A model generated the notes under the pieces. The model was not told the DNA's origin. It ran no database searches and saw nothing but the letters and a program-made list of their open reading frames with translations. The position numbers and the translations under genes were made by a program. From contig NZ_FQYO01000003.1 of NCBI RefSeq assembly GCF_900141735.1, positions 310,001 through 374,000 of the forward strand: DNA of 64,000 nt. Direction: 5' to 3'. Origin of the DNA: Wenxinia saemankumensis (GTDB lineage: Bacteria > Pseudomonadota > Alphaproteobacteria > Rhodobacterales > Rhodobacteraceae). Of this stretch, positions 27,283 through 36,381 are shown one piece after another. How positions within the stretch are numbered: position 1 is the first letter of the stretch; each line of letters begins with the position of its first letter.

Positions 27283-28281
27283 ATGAGCCTCGACGAGCCC
27301 GAATCCCGGCCGCATGCCCGCCTGGCGGCGCTGCTGTCGGACGACCTCGCGGCGGTGAACGCGACGATCCGCGAGCGGATGGCGTCGCGGCACGCGCCGC
27401 GCATCCCCGAGGTGACGGCCCATCTGATCGAGGCGGGGGGAAAGCGGCTGCGGCCGATGCTGACCCTGGCCAGCGCGCGGATGCTGGGCCATGACGGGCC
27501 GCATCACGTCACGCTCGCCGCGACGGTGGAGTTCATCCATACCGCGACGCTGCTGCACGACGACGTGGTGGACGAGAGCACGCAGCGCCGCGGCCGGCCG
27601 ACCGCGAACCTGCTGTGGGACAACCGCTCCAGCGTGCTGGTGGGCGACTACCTCTTCGCCCGGTCCTTCCAGCTGATGGTCGAGACGGGGTCGCTGCGGG
27701 TGCTGTCGATCCTGTCCGACGCCGCCGCCACGATCGCCGAGGGCGAGGTGCTGCAGCTGACCGCCGCCCGCAACCTCGCCACGACCGAGGAGACCTACCT
27801 GCAGGTCGCGCGCGGCAAGACCGCGGCGCTGTTCTCGGCCGCGACCGAGGTCGGGGCGGTGATCGCCGGCGCCCCGGACGACGTGACCCGCGCGATGTGG
27901 ACCTACGGCGACGCGCTGGGCATCGCTTTCCAGATCGCGGACGACCTGCTGGACTGGGGCGAGGGGGCCGAGATCGGCAAGCGGACGGGCGACGACCTGC
28001 GCGAGGGCAAGCTGACGCTGCCGGTGATCCGCGCCATCGCCGCCGCGGACGGGGACGAACGCGCCTTCTGGGCCCGCACCATCGGTCGCGGCAAGGTCGA
28101 GGACGGCGATTACGAGGTCGCGCTCGGCCTGCTGAACGCGCATGGCACGCTCGCCTCGACCCGCGACGACGCGCGGGCCTGGGCGGCCAGGGCGGTGACG
28201 GCGCTGGAGGCGGCCCCGGACCACCCGATCCGGCACCTTCTGGCGGATATCGCCGGTTACGTGGTGGCGCGTCTGAACTAG
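27283..28281 (+). CDS. Polyprenyl diphosphate synthase (trans, octa/decaprenyl type)
   Basis: 332 residues. It elongates FPP with IPP to the long side chain of ubiquinone. Both aspartate motifs are present: LLHDDVVDE (first DDxxD) and QIADDLLDW (second), plus GGKRLRP near residue 55. Chain length cannot be read from the sequence; decaprenyl (UQ-10) is usual in this order. It converges on ispE; the 52-bp gap holds a GC-rich hairpin without a T-run. Confidence 0.93.
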   Translation: MSLDEPESRPHARLAALLSDDLAAVNATIRERMASRHAPRIPEVTAHLIEAGGKRLRPMLTLASARMLGHDGPHHVTLAATVEFIHTATLLHDDVVDESTQRRGRPTANLLWDNRSSVLVGDYLFARSFQLMVETGSLRVLSILSDAAATIAEGEVLQLTAARNLATTEETYLQVARGKTAALFSAATEVGAVIAGAPDDVTRAMWTYGDALGIAFQIADDLLDWGEGAEIGKRTGDDLREGKLTLPVIRAIAAADGDERAFWARTIGRGKVEDGDYEVALGLLNAHGTLASTRDDARAWAARAVTALEAAPDHPIRHLLADIAGYVVARLN

Positions 28282-28333
28282 GGGGCCGAAGGGGGGGGCC
28301 GCCGGCGCGGCCCCGCCATCGGGTGCCTGGCGG

Positions 28334-29224
28334 TCAGGACAGCAGCGGGGCCGGCACGACCCACCAGCCCTGCTCGGCCAGCTGGATGACCCGCGCCGCC
28401 TGCCGCGCGGCGCCCGCGTCGCGGGTGAGGCCGATGCAGGTCGGCCCCGATCCCGACATCACCGCCGCGATCACCGCCGGATGTGCCCGCAGCCGGTCGA
28501 GCACCCGCCCGACCTCGGGCACCAGAGCCCGGGCGGGCGCCTCGAGATCGTTGCGCGCGCCGTCCATCCACTCGGCCAGGTCCTGCCACGACGGTGCGTC
28601 AGGCAGGGCGGGCAGGCGCGGATTGGCGCGGCTCTCCAGCGCGGCAAAGACATCGGCGGTCGGCAGCGGCAGCTTCGGATTGACCAGGATCACCCCGCAG
28701 GCGGGCAGCCGGCCCGCCGGCTCCAGCCGCTCGCCGATGCCCGACATCCACTGCGCGGCCGGGGCGGCGAGGCAGACCGGAACGTCGGCGCCGAGCTCCA
28801 GCACGGCGGGATCTTCCGGCTCCAGCGGCGGCACCTCCCACAGGCGGGACAGCAGCCGGATCGCCGCCGCCGCGTCGGACGAGGCCGAGCCGATGCCCGC
28901 AGCATGGGGCAGCGCCTTCACCAGCCGGATCCGCGCGCCGGAGGTGACGCCCCGCGCGGCGCGCAACGCCTCGGCCGCGCGCAGGACGAGGTTGCCCTCG
29001 TCCACCGGCACGCCGGGCGAGAACGGGCCCTCGACACTCAGCGACAGCTCCGGCGCGGGAACGGCCGAGAGCTGGTCGCCGACCCCGGCAAAGGCGACGA
29101 GGCTGTCGAGCTCGTGATAGCCGCCTGCCCTCTGGCCGGTCACGGCGAGGCCGAGATTGAGCTTCGCCGGGGCCAGGCCCGGCTCGAGCGTCGCGGCGGG
29201 GGCGGACTGCACCGGAAGGGTCAT
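28334..29224 (-). CDS. ispE: 4-diphosphocytidyl-2-C-methyl-D-erythritol kinase
   Basis: 296 residues, GHMP kinase of the MEP isoprenoid pathway. APAKLNLGLAVTG at the N-terminus supplies the conserved Lys, the ATP loop reads LPHAAGIGSASSDAAA (more often GGGSADAA in relatives) and MSGSGPTCIGL is motif 3. Its ATG overlaps the TPR gene stop (29221–29224). It lies next to the polyprenyl synthase, placing two isoprenoid genes side by side in convergent orientation. Confidence 0.93.
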   Translation of the reverse strand: MTLPVQSAPAATLEPGLAPAKLNLGLAVTGQRAGGYHELDSLVAFAGVGDQLSAVPAPELSLSVEGPFSPGVPVDEGNLVLRAAEALRAARGVTSGARIRLVKALPHAAGIGSASSDAAAAIRLLSRLWEVPPLEPEDPAVLELGADVPVCLAAPAAQWMSGIGERLEPAGRLPACGVILVNPKLPLPTADVFAALESRANPRLPALPDAPSWQDLAEWMDGARNDLEAPARALVPEVGRVLDRLRAHPAVIAAVMSGSGPTCIGLTRDAGAARQAARVIQLAEQGWWVVPAPLLS

Positions 29225-30924
29225 GGCGTGCCCGCCACGTCGAGCGGCGTGGCGCCCTCCTCGGCCAGCACGGCGTCGAGCCCGTCCTCCAGCTTGGCGC
29301 GGATGCGGGCGGCCTCCTCCTCCCCGGGGTCGAAGGACAGGGCGCGCTGCCACTGGAACCGCGCCTCGCGCAGGCGCCCGACCGCCCAGTAGGCGTCGCC
29401 GAGATGGTCGTTCACCACCGGGTCGACGGGCTCGAGCATCGCGGCGCGCTCCAGCGTCAGGGTCGCCTCGGCGTAGTCGCCCGCGCGGAACTGCGCCCAG
29501 CCGAGGCTGTCGACGATCGCGCCGTTCTCGGGCTGGAGCGCGACCGCGCGCTCGATCAGGTCGACCGCCTCGTCCAGGTCGCCGCCTTCCTCGAGCAGCG
29601 AATAGCCGAGGTAGTTGAGCACGCCCGGATTGTCCGGCCGCAGCTCCAGCGAGGCGCGGAAATCGGCCTCGGCGCCCGGCCAGTCGTCGGTCTGGTAGCG
29701 CACGATGCCGCGCAGGTAGTGCCGCCGCCACAGGTCGGGGTCCCCCTCCTGCCCCTCGATCCCCCTCGTATAGGCGATCTCGGCCGCGGCGGGATCGTCG
29801 GTCCGGCGCAGCAGGTCGCCCAGCGCGACCTGCACCACGTCGCTGTCCGGGGTCGCTCGCGCCAGCGCCTCCATCGCGGCGACGGCCCGGTCCTCCTCGC
29901 CCCCGGCGAAGAGCGCGTCGGCCCGCGCCATCTCGCCGGGCAGGAAGGCGGCGTCCTCCGGGTCGATCCGGCCCAGCGTCTCGACGGCGAGGTCGTGCCG
30001 CCCGATCCGGTCGAGCAGGCCGCCGGTCAGCAGCAGGACCTCGCCGTTGCCGGGGTCCAGCCGCTCGGCCAGCCGGGCATAGGTCAGCGCGACCTCGTCC
30101 GAGGCGTCGGAGGCGAGCACCGCCGCCACCCCGTAATAGGCGAGGGCCATGCCCTCGGCGGCGCCGCCGATCACGTCGAAGGGCGGCGTCTCGCCCGCGG
30201 CGAGGGTCGCCCGCAGCCGCTCGAGCTCGGGGTCGAGGGAGGCGCCGTAGGTCCCGGCGATCAGCTCGGCGCCCTCGTCCCCGCGGCCCAGCCGGCCGAG
30301 GGCCTGCGCCCGCGTGATCAGCGCCGCGCGGGTGGCCGTCAGGCCGTCCTCGGGCGCGGTCTCCAGCAACTCGACCGCCGCGGCATCGTCGCCGACGAGG
30401 GCGAGGGCCAGCGCCTTGTGGAGGCGGCCGAACGGTGCGAGGCCGCTCTCCTCGGTCAGGTCGTCGAAGGCGGCGATCCCCTCCTCGGCGCGGCCGGCGC
30501 CGACCAGCGCCCAGCCCCGGGCGAGGCCGTCGATGACCGGGCTGATCTCGTCCCCGTCCTCCAGCCTCGCCAGCACGACCTCCCAGTCGCCCTCGGCGAA
30601 GGCCTGCGCCTGCAGGACGACAGAGGTGACGACGCTGCTGCCGCCCAGCGCCTCCAGGCGGGCGGAGAGGGCGGCCGCCTCCTCGGTCCGGCCGGCCCCG
30701 ATGAGCTGCGAGAGCGTGTATTGCAGCAGGACCGGGTTCTCGGGATCGGCGTCGAGCGCGCGGCCGAACCGCTCGGCCCCGACGGCGTAGTCCTGCGCGA
30801 TGGCGGCGGTGCGCCCGGAGAGGTAGGCGCCCACGTCGACCTCCTGCGCGGCGACGGGCAGGGCCGTGGTGGCGAGCGTGCTCGTGGCGGCGAGAAGGGC
30901 CGCGAGGGGCAGGGTCCGGGTCAT
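29221..30924 (-). CDS. Exported TPR-repeat protein
   Basis: 567 residues: a signal peptide ending near LPVAAQEVD (about residue 27), then TPR-like helical repeats through most of the length. The clearest lie in the C-terminal third, e.g. DPENPVLLQYTLSQLIGAG early and NPGVLNYLGYSLLEEGGDLD later. Probably periplasmic or outer-membrane-associated scaffold; relatives are common in Rhodobacterales upstream of ispE. The start at 30924 gives a proper signal peptide; an extension to 30978 does not. Confidence 0.83.
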   Translation of the reverse strand: MTRTLPLAALLAATSTLATTALPVAAQEVDVGAYLSGRTAAIAQDYAVGAERFGRALDADPENPVLLQYTLSQLIGAGRTEEAAALSARLEALGGSSVVTSVVLQAQAFAEGDWEVVLARLEDGDEISPVIDGLARGWALVGAGRAEEGIAAFDDLTEESGLAPFGRLHKALALALVGDDAAAVELLETAPEDGLTATRAALITRAQALGRLGRGDEGAELIAGTYGASLDPELERLRATLAAGETPPFDVIGGAAEGMALAYYGVAAVLASDASDEVALTYARLAERLDPGNGEVLLLTGGLLDRIGRHDLAVETLGRIDPEDAAFLPGEMARADALFAGGEEDRAVAAMEALARATPDSDVVQVALGDLLRRTDDPAAAEIAYTRGIEGQEGDPDLWRRHYLRGIVRYQTDDWPGAEADFRASLELRPDNPGVLNYLGYSLLEEGGDLDEAVDLIERAVALQPENGAIVDSLGWAQFRAGDYAEATLTLERAAMLEPVDPVVNDHLGDAYWAVGRLREARFQWQRALSFDPGEEEAARIRAKLEDGLDAVLAEEGATPLDVAGTP

Positions 30925-31077
30925 GCTGCTCTCCCGTCTGTCGGCTGCGCCCGGCTGTCCCGGGCCTTGCTGCGGCAAGGCTATCCCCCGGGCCGGGCGC
31001 GGCGCAACGCATGCGCCCTCACGACCCCGCGGGGCAGCGGGTTCCCGCCCTGCGGGGACCGGCCTGCCACGGCGTCA

Positions 31078-31095
31078 TTTTACCAGTTGATAAAA
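31078..31095. promoter_or_regulatory. RutR-like operator candidate upstream of preT
   Basis: TTTTACCAGTTGATAAAA, an imperfect palindrome in an A/T island of the TPR/preT divergent gap. Positions 31079–31094 match the E. coli RutR consensus TTGACCAnnTGGTCAA at about 11 of 14 fixed positions. It overlaps a TAAAAT -10-like hexamer at 31091–31096, so binding there would block preT transcription. Confidence 0.4.
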
Positions 31096-31161
31096 TATCG
31101 CGATGTGGCAGGCTCGGTCCATGAAAGGCCCGCCAGAGGCCCGCATCTCCAGGGAGAGCCC

Positions 31162-32490
31162 ATGTCCAGCCCCTACGCCCCCGGCATCGTGCCGGGTCGC
31201 CTGCCGCCCGAGACGCTCGCCGAGAACTTCCTCGACCTGCACCCGCCGCTGGACCCGCACGAGGCGCATGTCGCGGCGGATCGCTGCTATTTCTGCCACG
31301 ACGCGCCCTGCGTGACGGCCTGCCCGACCGGCATCGACATCCCGCTCTTCATCCGGCAGATCGCGACCGGCACGCCCGAGGCGGCGGCGAGGACCATCTT
31401 CGAGAGCAACATCCTGGGCGGCATGTGCGCCCGCGTCTGCCCGACCGAGGAGCTCTGCGAGGAGGTCTGCGTGCGCGAGGTGGCCGAAGGCAGGCCGGTG
31501 GAGATCGGCCGCCTGCAACGCCACGCGACCGACACGATGATGGCCCGCCAGGGCCACCCGTTCGAGCGGGCGCCGGCCACCGGCAAGCGGATCGCCGTCG
31601 TCGGGGCCGGCCCGGCGGGCCTGTCCTGCGCCCACCGGCTGGCGATGAAGGGGCACGACGTCACGCTCTACGAGGCGAAACCCAAGCCCGGCGGCCTCAA
31701 CGAATACGGCATCGCCGCCTACAAGAGCACCGAGGATTTCGCCGCCCGCGAGGCGGAATGGATCATGGGGATCGGCGGCATCGAGCTCGTCACGGGCCGG
31801 GCGCTCGGGCAGGGCCTCGACCTCGAGGCGCTGCGCCACGAATACGACGCCGTCTTCCTCGGCGTCGGCCTCGGCGGGGTCAACGCGCTGACCGCCGAGG
31901 GCGGCGACAAGGGCGGTGTCGTCGATGCCGTCCGCTTCATCGAGGAGCTGCGGCAGGCGCCGGATCGCGGCACCCTGCCCGTGGGGCGGAACGTGGTGGT
32001 GATCGGCGGCGGGATGACGGCGGTCGATGCCGCCATCCAGTCCAGGCTGCTGGGCGCCGACAACGTGACGATCGCCTATCGCCGGTCGCGCGAGCGGATG
32101 GCCGCCAGCCGCTACGAACAGGATCTCGCGGCGAGCAAGGGCGTGCGCCTGATGTTCAACGTCCAGCCGAAGGCGGTGCACGGCAATGGCGCCGCGCAGG
32201 AGATCGAGCTGGAGATCACCGAGGAACGGGACGGCGCCCTGACTGGCACCGGCGAGACGATCCGGCTGCCCGCCGACCACGTCATGCGCGCCATCGGGCA
32301 GACGCTGGTCACCGATGCGGGACTCGAGCTCGCGGGCGGCAAGATCAGCGTCGACCGGTCCCTCCGCACCTCGCTGAGCAAGGTCTGGGCGGGCGGCGAT
32401 TGCGCGAGCGGCGGCGACGACCTCACCGTCACGGCCGTCGCGCAGGGGCGCGACGCGGCCGAGGACATCCACCGGATGCTGATGGGGTGA
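31162..32490 (+). CDS. preT: Dihydropyrimidine dehydrogenase subunit PreT (FAD/Fe-S)
   Basis: 442 residues, GltD-like. The N-terminal Fe-S ligands are in CYFCHDAPCVTACPTG and CARVCPTEELCEEVC, followed by FAD-binding VVGAGPAGLSCAHRLA and NAD(P)-binding VVVIGGGMTAVDAA. PreT takes electrons from NADH and hands them to PreA to reduce uracil or thymine. GGGAG lies 6 bases before the ATG. It is first of the pyd genes; preA is two genes downstream instead of directly adjacent. Confidence 0.92.
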   Translation: MSSPYAPGIVPGRLPPETLAENFLDLHPPLDPHEAHVAADRCYFCHDAPCVTACPTGIDIPLFIRQIATGTPEAAARTIFESNILGGMCARVCPTEELCEEVCVREVAEGRPVEIGRLQRHATDTMMARQGHPFERAPATGKRIAVVGAGPAGLSCAHRLAMKGHDVTLYEAKPKPGGLNEYGIAAYKSTEDFAAREAEWIMGIGGIELVTGRALGQGLDLEALRHEYDAVFLGVGLGGVNALTAEGGDKGGVVDAVRFIEELRQAPDRGTLPVGRNVVVIGGGMTAVDAAIQSRLLGADNVTIAYRRSRERMAASRYEQDLAASKGVRLMFNVQPKAVHGNGAAQEIELEITEERDGALTGTGETIRLPADHVMRAIGQTLVTDAGLELAGGKISVDRSLRTSLSKVWAGGDCASGGDDLTVTAVAQGRDAAEDIHRMLMG

Positions 32491-32521
32491 GCGGGCCCGT
32501 CGCGCGAGAGGGGCGGGCCTG

Positions 32522-33313
32522 ATGCCCGAGCTGCCGGAAGCCGAGGCGAACCGCCGCCGCGTCGCGGAAGGCGCGTGCAACCGGACGATCCGCGACTTCG
32601 CGCTGGGCGAGATCCGGCACATGGACCTGCCGTCCGAGGCGGAGCGCGCCCCGTTCCTCGGCACCCGGATCACCGAGACGCGGCGACACGGGAAATACAT
32701 CTTCCTCGGCTCGAAATCCGGGCCGTGGATGGTGGTGCATCTGGGCATGTCCGGCAGCCTGCGCGTCTGGGACGACGGCGCGGACGAGGAACCGGATCAC
32801 GCCAAGTTCACCTGGGTCTTCGAGGGGGATCGCCGTCTGTCCTTCCGCTGCCCCCGCAAGTTCGGCTGGGTGAAGGTGACCGAGGATCCCGGGAGCTTCG
32901 TCGAGGAGGCGGGCCTCGGCCCCGACGCGATGGAGATCGGGGACAACGCCTTCGCGGACCGCCTCGGCGGCTCGAAACAGGCGATCAAGTCCGCGCTGCT
33001 CGACCAGAAGAAGCTCGCCGGGATCGGCAACCTCTGGTCGGACGAGACGCTCTACCGGTCCGGGCTCATGCCGGACGTGCCCGCGAACGCGCTGAGCGCC
33101 GCGCAGCTTGCCGCCGTCCACCGCGAGGCGCGGGCGGTGCTGGAGGGCGTGCTGAAGACGAACGCCCGGTACGACGACCTGCCCGGCGACTGGCTGATCC
33201 ATCACCGCGAGGACGGCGCGGATTGCCCGAGATGCGGCGGCACCATCACGAAGAAGACAGTGGGCGGCCGCACCGCCTATCATTGCCCGGACCACCAGGA
33301 GGGCGGGGGATGA
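32522..33313 (+). CDS. Fpg/Nei-family DNA glycosylase with CCCH zinc finger
   Basis: 263 residues. The N-terminus MPELPEAE carries the catalytic Pro and Glu; RRHGKYIFL holds the conserved Lys, and KKLAGIGNLWSDETLYRSG is the helix-two-turn-helix. The C-terminal zinc finger reads CPRCGG then YHCPDHQ, so the fourth ligand is His instead of the usual Cys. Family members excise oxidised bases and nick at abasic sites. It lies between preT and preA, 31 bp after preT, and is coupled by ATGA to the next gene. It is unlikely to be the standard mutM, which normally sits elsewhere. Confidence 0.88.
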   Translation: MPELPEAEANRRRVAEGACNRTIRDFALGEIRHMDLPSEAERAPFLGTRITETRRHGKYIFLGSKSGPWMVVHLGMSGSLRVWDDGADEEPDHAKFTWVFEGDRRLSFRCPRKFGWVKVTEDPGSFVEEAGLGPDAMEIGDNAFADRLGGSKQAIKSALLDQKKLAGIGNLWSDETLYRSGLMPDVPANALSAAQLAAVHREARAVLEGVLKTNARYDDLPGDWLIHHREDGADCPRCGGTITKKTVGGRTAYHCPDHQEGGG

Positions 33314-33807
33314 GCGAGATCACGGCACAGGAACGCGCCGCGCTCGGAGTGATCGAGACGACGGAGGATCCGGATCGTCTGCGCGCCTTCATCGAGAACG
33401 CCCGGCGGCTGAAGTCGGCGGTCGTCGAGCGGGCAGCCTTCGCCCGGCTCTGCCTCGTGCAACCGGAAGCCACGCCCGGCACGGTGGAACACGACGTCTG
33501 GGCCTCGATACATGCGCTCGAAGAAATGATGCGGGATGAACGGGGCAAGACCGTCCGCCTTTCGCGCACCCGGCAAAAGATCGAGCGGGACGGCGAAGCG
33601 AAGATGGCTGCGGACCTGACGCTTAAACCGACGGCCTCGGCTGGCTTCGACGATTTGATTGCGCGCGGCCATCCCGAACTCACTTTTGAGGCGGTCGTCC
33701 TGCGCCATCCCAGGACCTTCGACGATGAGACCAAGGTCGCCGCCGCCACTCGTCTAAGTGCGGCCGGCCTCGACCCTGACCAGTTCAAACCACGCCAAGG
33801 AGCCTGA
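33310..33807 (+). CDS. Unknown soluble protein coupled to the glycosylase
   Basis: 165 residues, no signal or membrane segment. Mostly helical; RLKSAVVERAAFARLCLVQP and WASIHALEEMMRDERGKTVR are the best-ordered parts, and SRTRQKIERDGEAKM is strongly charged. I believe similar proteins occur in other alphaproteobacteria but know no function. Base composition is visibly lower in GC than its neighbours, especially 33640–33800. It overlaps the glycosylase stop by ATGA and ends 3 bases before preA, so the four genes look like one operon. Confidence 0.65.
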   Translation: MSEITAQERAALGVIETTEDPDRLRAFIENARRLKSAVVERAAFARLCLVQPEATPGTVEHDVWASIHALEEMMRDERGKTVRLSRTRQKIERDGEAKMAADLTLKPTASAGFDDLIARGHPELTFEAVVLRHPRTFDDETKVAAATRLSAAGLDPDQFKPRQGA

Positions 33808-33810
33808 CCG

Positions 33811-35115
33811 ATGGCCGACCTGACGACCGACTTCCTGGGGATCCGCAGCCCGAACCCGTTCTGGCTCGCCTCCGCGCCGCCGACGGACAAGGAATACAAC
33901 GTGCGCCGTGCCTTCGAGGCGGGCTGGGGCGGCGTCGTGTGGAAGACGCTGGGCGCCGAGGGGCCGCCCGTGGTGAACGTGAACGGCCCCCGTTACGGCG
34001 TGATCCACGGCGCCGACCGCCGCGTCCTCGGCATCAACAACATCGAGCTCATCACCGACCGCCCGCTCGAGGTGAACCTCGAGGAGATGGCGCGGGTGAA
34101 GGCCGACTACCCCGACCGCGCGCTCATCGCCTCGATCATGGTCCCCTGCGAGGAGGAGGCGTGGAAGGCGATCCTGCCCCGGGTGGCCGAGACGAACGCC
34201 GACGGGATCGAGCTGAACTTCGGCTGCCCGCACGGCATGGCCGAGCGCGGCATGGGATCGGCCGTCGGTCAGGTGCCCGAATACATCGAGATGGTCACCC
34301 GCTGGTGCAAGCAATACTACGACCGCCCGGTGATCGTGAAGCTGACGCCCAACATCACCGACATAAGGGGGCCGGCGCGCGCCGCGCGGAACGGCGGGGC
34401 GGACGCGGTCAGCCTGATCAACACGATCAATTCCATCACCTCGGTCGATCTCGACGCGATGGCGCCGCAGCCGACGATCGACGGCAAGGGCACGCATGGC
34501 GGCTATTGCGGCCCGGCGGTGAAGCCGATCGCGATGAACATGGTGGCCGAGATCGCCCGCGACGCGCAGACGCGCGGCCTGCCGATAAGCGGCATCGGCG
34601 GCATCACCACCTGGCGCGACGCGGCCGAGTTCATGGCACTGGGCTGCGGCAACGTGCAGGTCTGCACGGCGGCCATGACCTACGGCTTCCGCGTCGTGCA
34701 GGAGATGATCTCGGGCCTGTCGCAATGGATGGACGAGAAGGGCTACCGCTCCACCTCCGATTTCGTCGGCATGGCGGTGCCGAACGTCACCGACTGGCAG
34801 TATCTGAACCTCAACTACGTGACCAAGGCGAGGATCGACCAGGACAAGTGCATCTCCTGCGGGCGCTGCTACGCCGCCTGCGAGGACACCTCGCACCAGG
34901 CCATCGCCATGAGCCCCGAGCGCGTCTTCACGGTGAAGGACGACGAATGCGTCGCCTGCAACCTCTGCGTCGATGTCTGCCCGGTCGAGGATTGCATCAC
35001 GATGGAGGAGCTGGCCGCCGGCACCGTCGATCCCCGCACCGGGCGCATTGTCCCGGCGGAATACGGCAACTGGACGACCCATCCCAACAACCCGGCCGCC
35101 GTCGCGGCGGAATGA
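33811..35115 (+). CDS. preA: Dihydropyrimidine dehydrogenase subunit PreA
   Basis: 434 residues. FMN-dependent catalytic subunit with a TIM barrel (about 1–320) and a C-terminal 2x4Fe-4S ferredoxin domain: CISCGRCYAACED and CVACNLCVDVCPVEDC. The catalytic Cys is expected in LNFGCPHGMAERG. With PreT it reduces uracil/thymine to dihydropyrimidines, the first step of the reductive pathway. AAGGAG lies just before the ATG. It ends next to the convergent histidine kinase gene. Confidence 0.95.
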   Translation: MADLTTDFLGIRSPNPFWLASAPPTDKEYNVRRAFEAGWGGVVWKTLGAEGPPVVNVNGPRYGVIHGADRRVLGINNIELITDRPLEVNLEEMARVKADYPDRALIASIMVPCEEEAWKAILPRVAETNADGIELNFGCPHGMAERGMGSAVGQVPEYIEMVTRWCKQYYDRPVIVKLTPNITDIRGPARAARNGGADAVSLINTINSITSVDLDAMAPQPTIDGKGTHGGYCGPAVKPIAMNMVAEIARDAQTRGLPISGIGGITTWRDAAEFMALGCGNVQVCTAAMTYGFRVVQEMISGLSQWMDEKGYRSTSDFVGMAVPNVTDWQYLNLNYVTKARIDQDKCISCGRCYAACEDTSHQAIAMSPERVFTVKDDECVACNLCVDVCPVEDCITMEELAAGTVDPRTGRIVPAEYGNWTTHPNNPAAVAAE

Positions 35116-35157
35116 GCCGGGACGGATCGGGGGAGGGGACCCCTTCCCCGGTCCGGC

Positions 35158-36267
35158 CTATTCCGGCGTGAACACGAAGCCGAGATGGAAGCCGGGAGCG
35201 TCGCCCTCGCGCGCGACCCCCTCGGCGCCGAGTTGCGCCAGCGCCCCCTCCAGGATGGACAGGCCGAGGCCGCCATTGGCGCGGGGGGCGGGACGCTCGT
35301 TCGGCAGGCCGGCGCCGGTATCGGCGAATTCCATCCGGTAGCGCCCGTCCGGCTCGTGCCGCCCGGTCAGGGTGATCAGCCCCTCGCCGGCCTCGCCGAA
35401 GGCGTGGCGGATCGAGTTCGACACGCTCTCGCTCAGGATCGTGCCGAGGGCCGAGGCCTGGCGCGACGAGACCTGGCAGGCGGCGAGGTCGATCCGGGTC
35501 GAGATCCCCTCGCGCATGTCGGCGGTGGCGAGGCCGAAGATCCGGGCGGCATAGCCGGGCAGGTCGACCTTCTCGCCGACGGCGGAATAGCACAAAGCCT
35601 CGTGCAGCGCGGCGGCCGAGGCGATGCGCGTCTCGGTCGCGGTCAGCGCGGCCTCCGCCTCGGGCGAGGCGCCCTGCAGCACGCGGCGCTGCAGGCGGAT
35701 ATAGGCGCTGACCGATTGCAGCGAGTTCTTCACCCGGTGGTTCGTCTCCTGCACGGCGAGGTTGGCGGTCGCCACCGCGCGGCGCAGCTCGATCAGCCGC
35801 ATCGCCTGGTTGGCGAAATCGACGAGCAGCCGCTTCTGCGAGGCAGACAGCTCGCGCGGCTGGTAATCGAGCACGCAGAACGATCCGAGCGGCAGGTCGG
35901 TCGCGGGATCGACGATCGGCGCCCCGGCATAGAAGCGGAACGGCCGGTCGCCCATGCAGAGCGCGTTGGACAGCGTGCGGGGATCCTTGGCGGTGTCGGT
36001 GATCTCGAGCACGCCGTCCTGCAGGATGGTCCAGGCGCAGATCGACTGGCTGATCGGCGTCTCGTCGATGTCGAGCCCCTGCCGGGACTTGAACCATTGC
36101 CGCTGGCTCTCGACCAGGCTGACGAGCGCGACGGGGGTGCGGCAGACCTCGCTCGCGATCCGGGTCAGGGCGTCGAATTCGGGGTCGGCGCCCGAGCCGA
36201 TGATCTCCAGCTCCGACAGGCGGGCGAGGCGCTCGGTCTCGTAGGGATGGCGGTCGGCTCGAGTCAT
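35158..36267 (-). CDS. GAF-domain sensor histidine kinase (HisKA_2 type)
   Basis: 369 residues, soluble. A GAF domain spans about residues 25–165, followed by the phospho-acceptor box ETNHRVKNSLQSV (His177) and an HATPase domain with SESVSNSIRHAF (N box) and ADTGAGLP. The HRVKN box marks the HWE/HisKA_2 group that is common in alphaproteobacteria and often signals through PhyR-like or orphan regulators. No response regulator lies nearby. GGGGAG precedes the ATG at 36267. It is on the opposite strand within the pyd locus. Confidence 0.87.
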   Translation of the reverse strand: MTRADRHPYETERLARLSELEIIGSGADPEFDALTRIASEVCRTPVALVSLVESQRQWFKSRQGLDIDETPISQSICAWTILQDGVLEITDTAKDPRTLSNALCMGDRPFRFYAGAPIVDPATDLPLGSFCVLDYQPRELSASQKRLLVDFANQAMRLIELRRAVATANLAVQETNHRVKNSLQSVSAYIRLQRRVLQGASPEAEAALTATETRIASAAALHEALCYSAVGEKVDLPGYAARIFGLATADMREGISTRIDLAACQVSSRQASALGTILSESVSNSIRHAFGEAGEGLITLTGRHEPDGRYRMEFADTGAGLPNERPAPRANGGLGLSILEGALAQLGAEGVAREGDAPGFHLGFVFTPE

Positions 36268-36381
36268 GGCGTGCTCCCCTCGCCCGGTCTTCGTGGTTGC
36301 GGTCGTCCGTCGTGAAGCGGTTCCCAAAGGCCCTTCATACGCGACCATTGCCGCGCCGCTACGTCAAACGACGTCGTGACG

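Noticed and set aside
28293-28315. Terminator between the polyprenyl synthase gene and ispE
   Set aside because: A GGGGCC...GGCCCC hairpin is possible but has no T-run on either strand, so it is not called.
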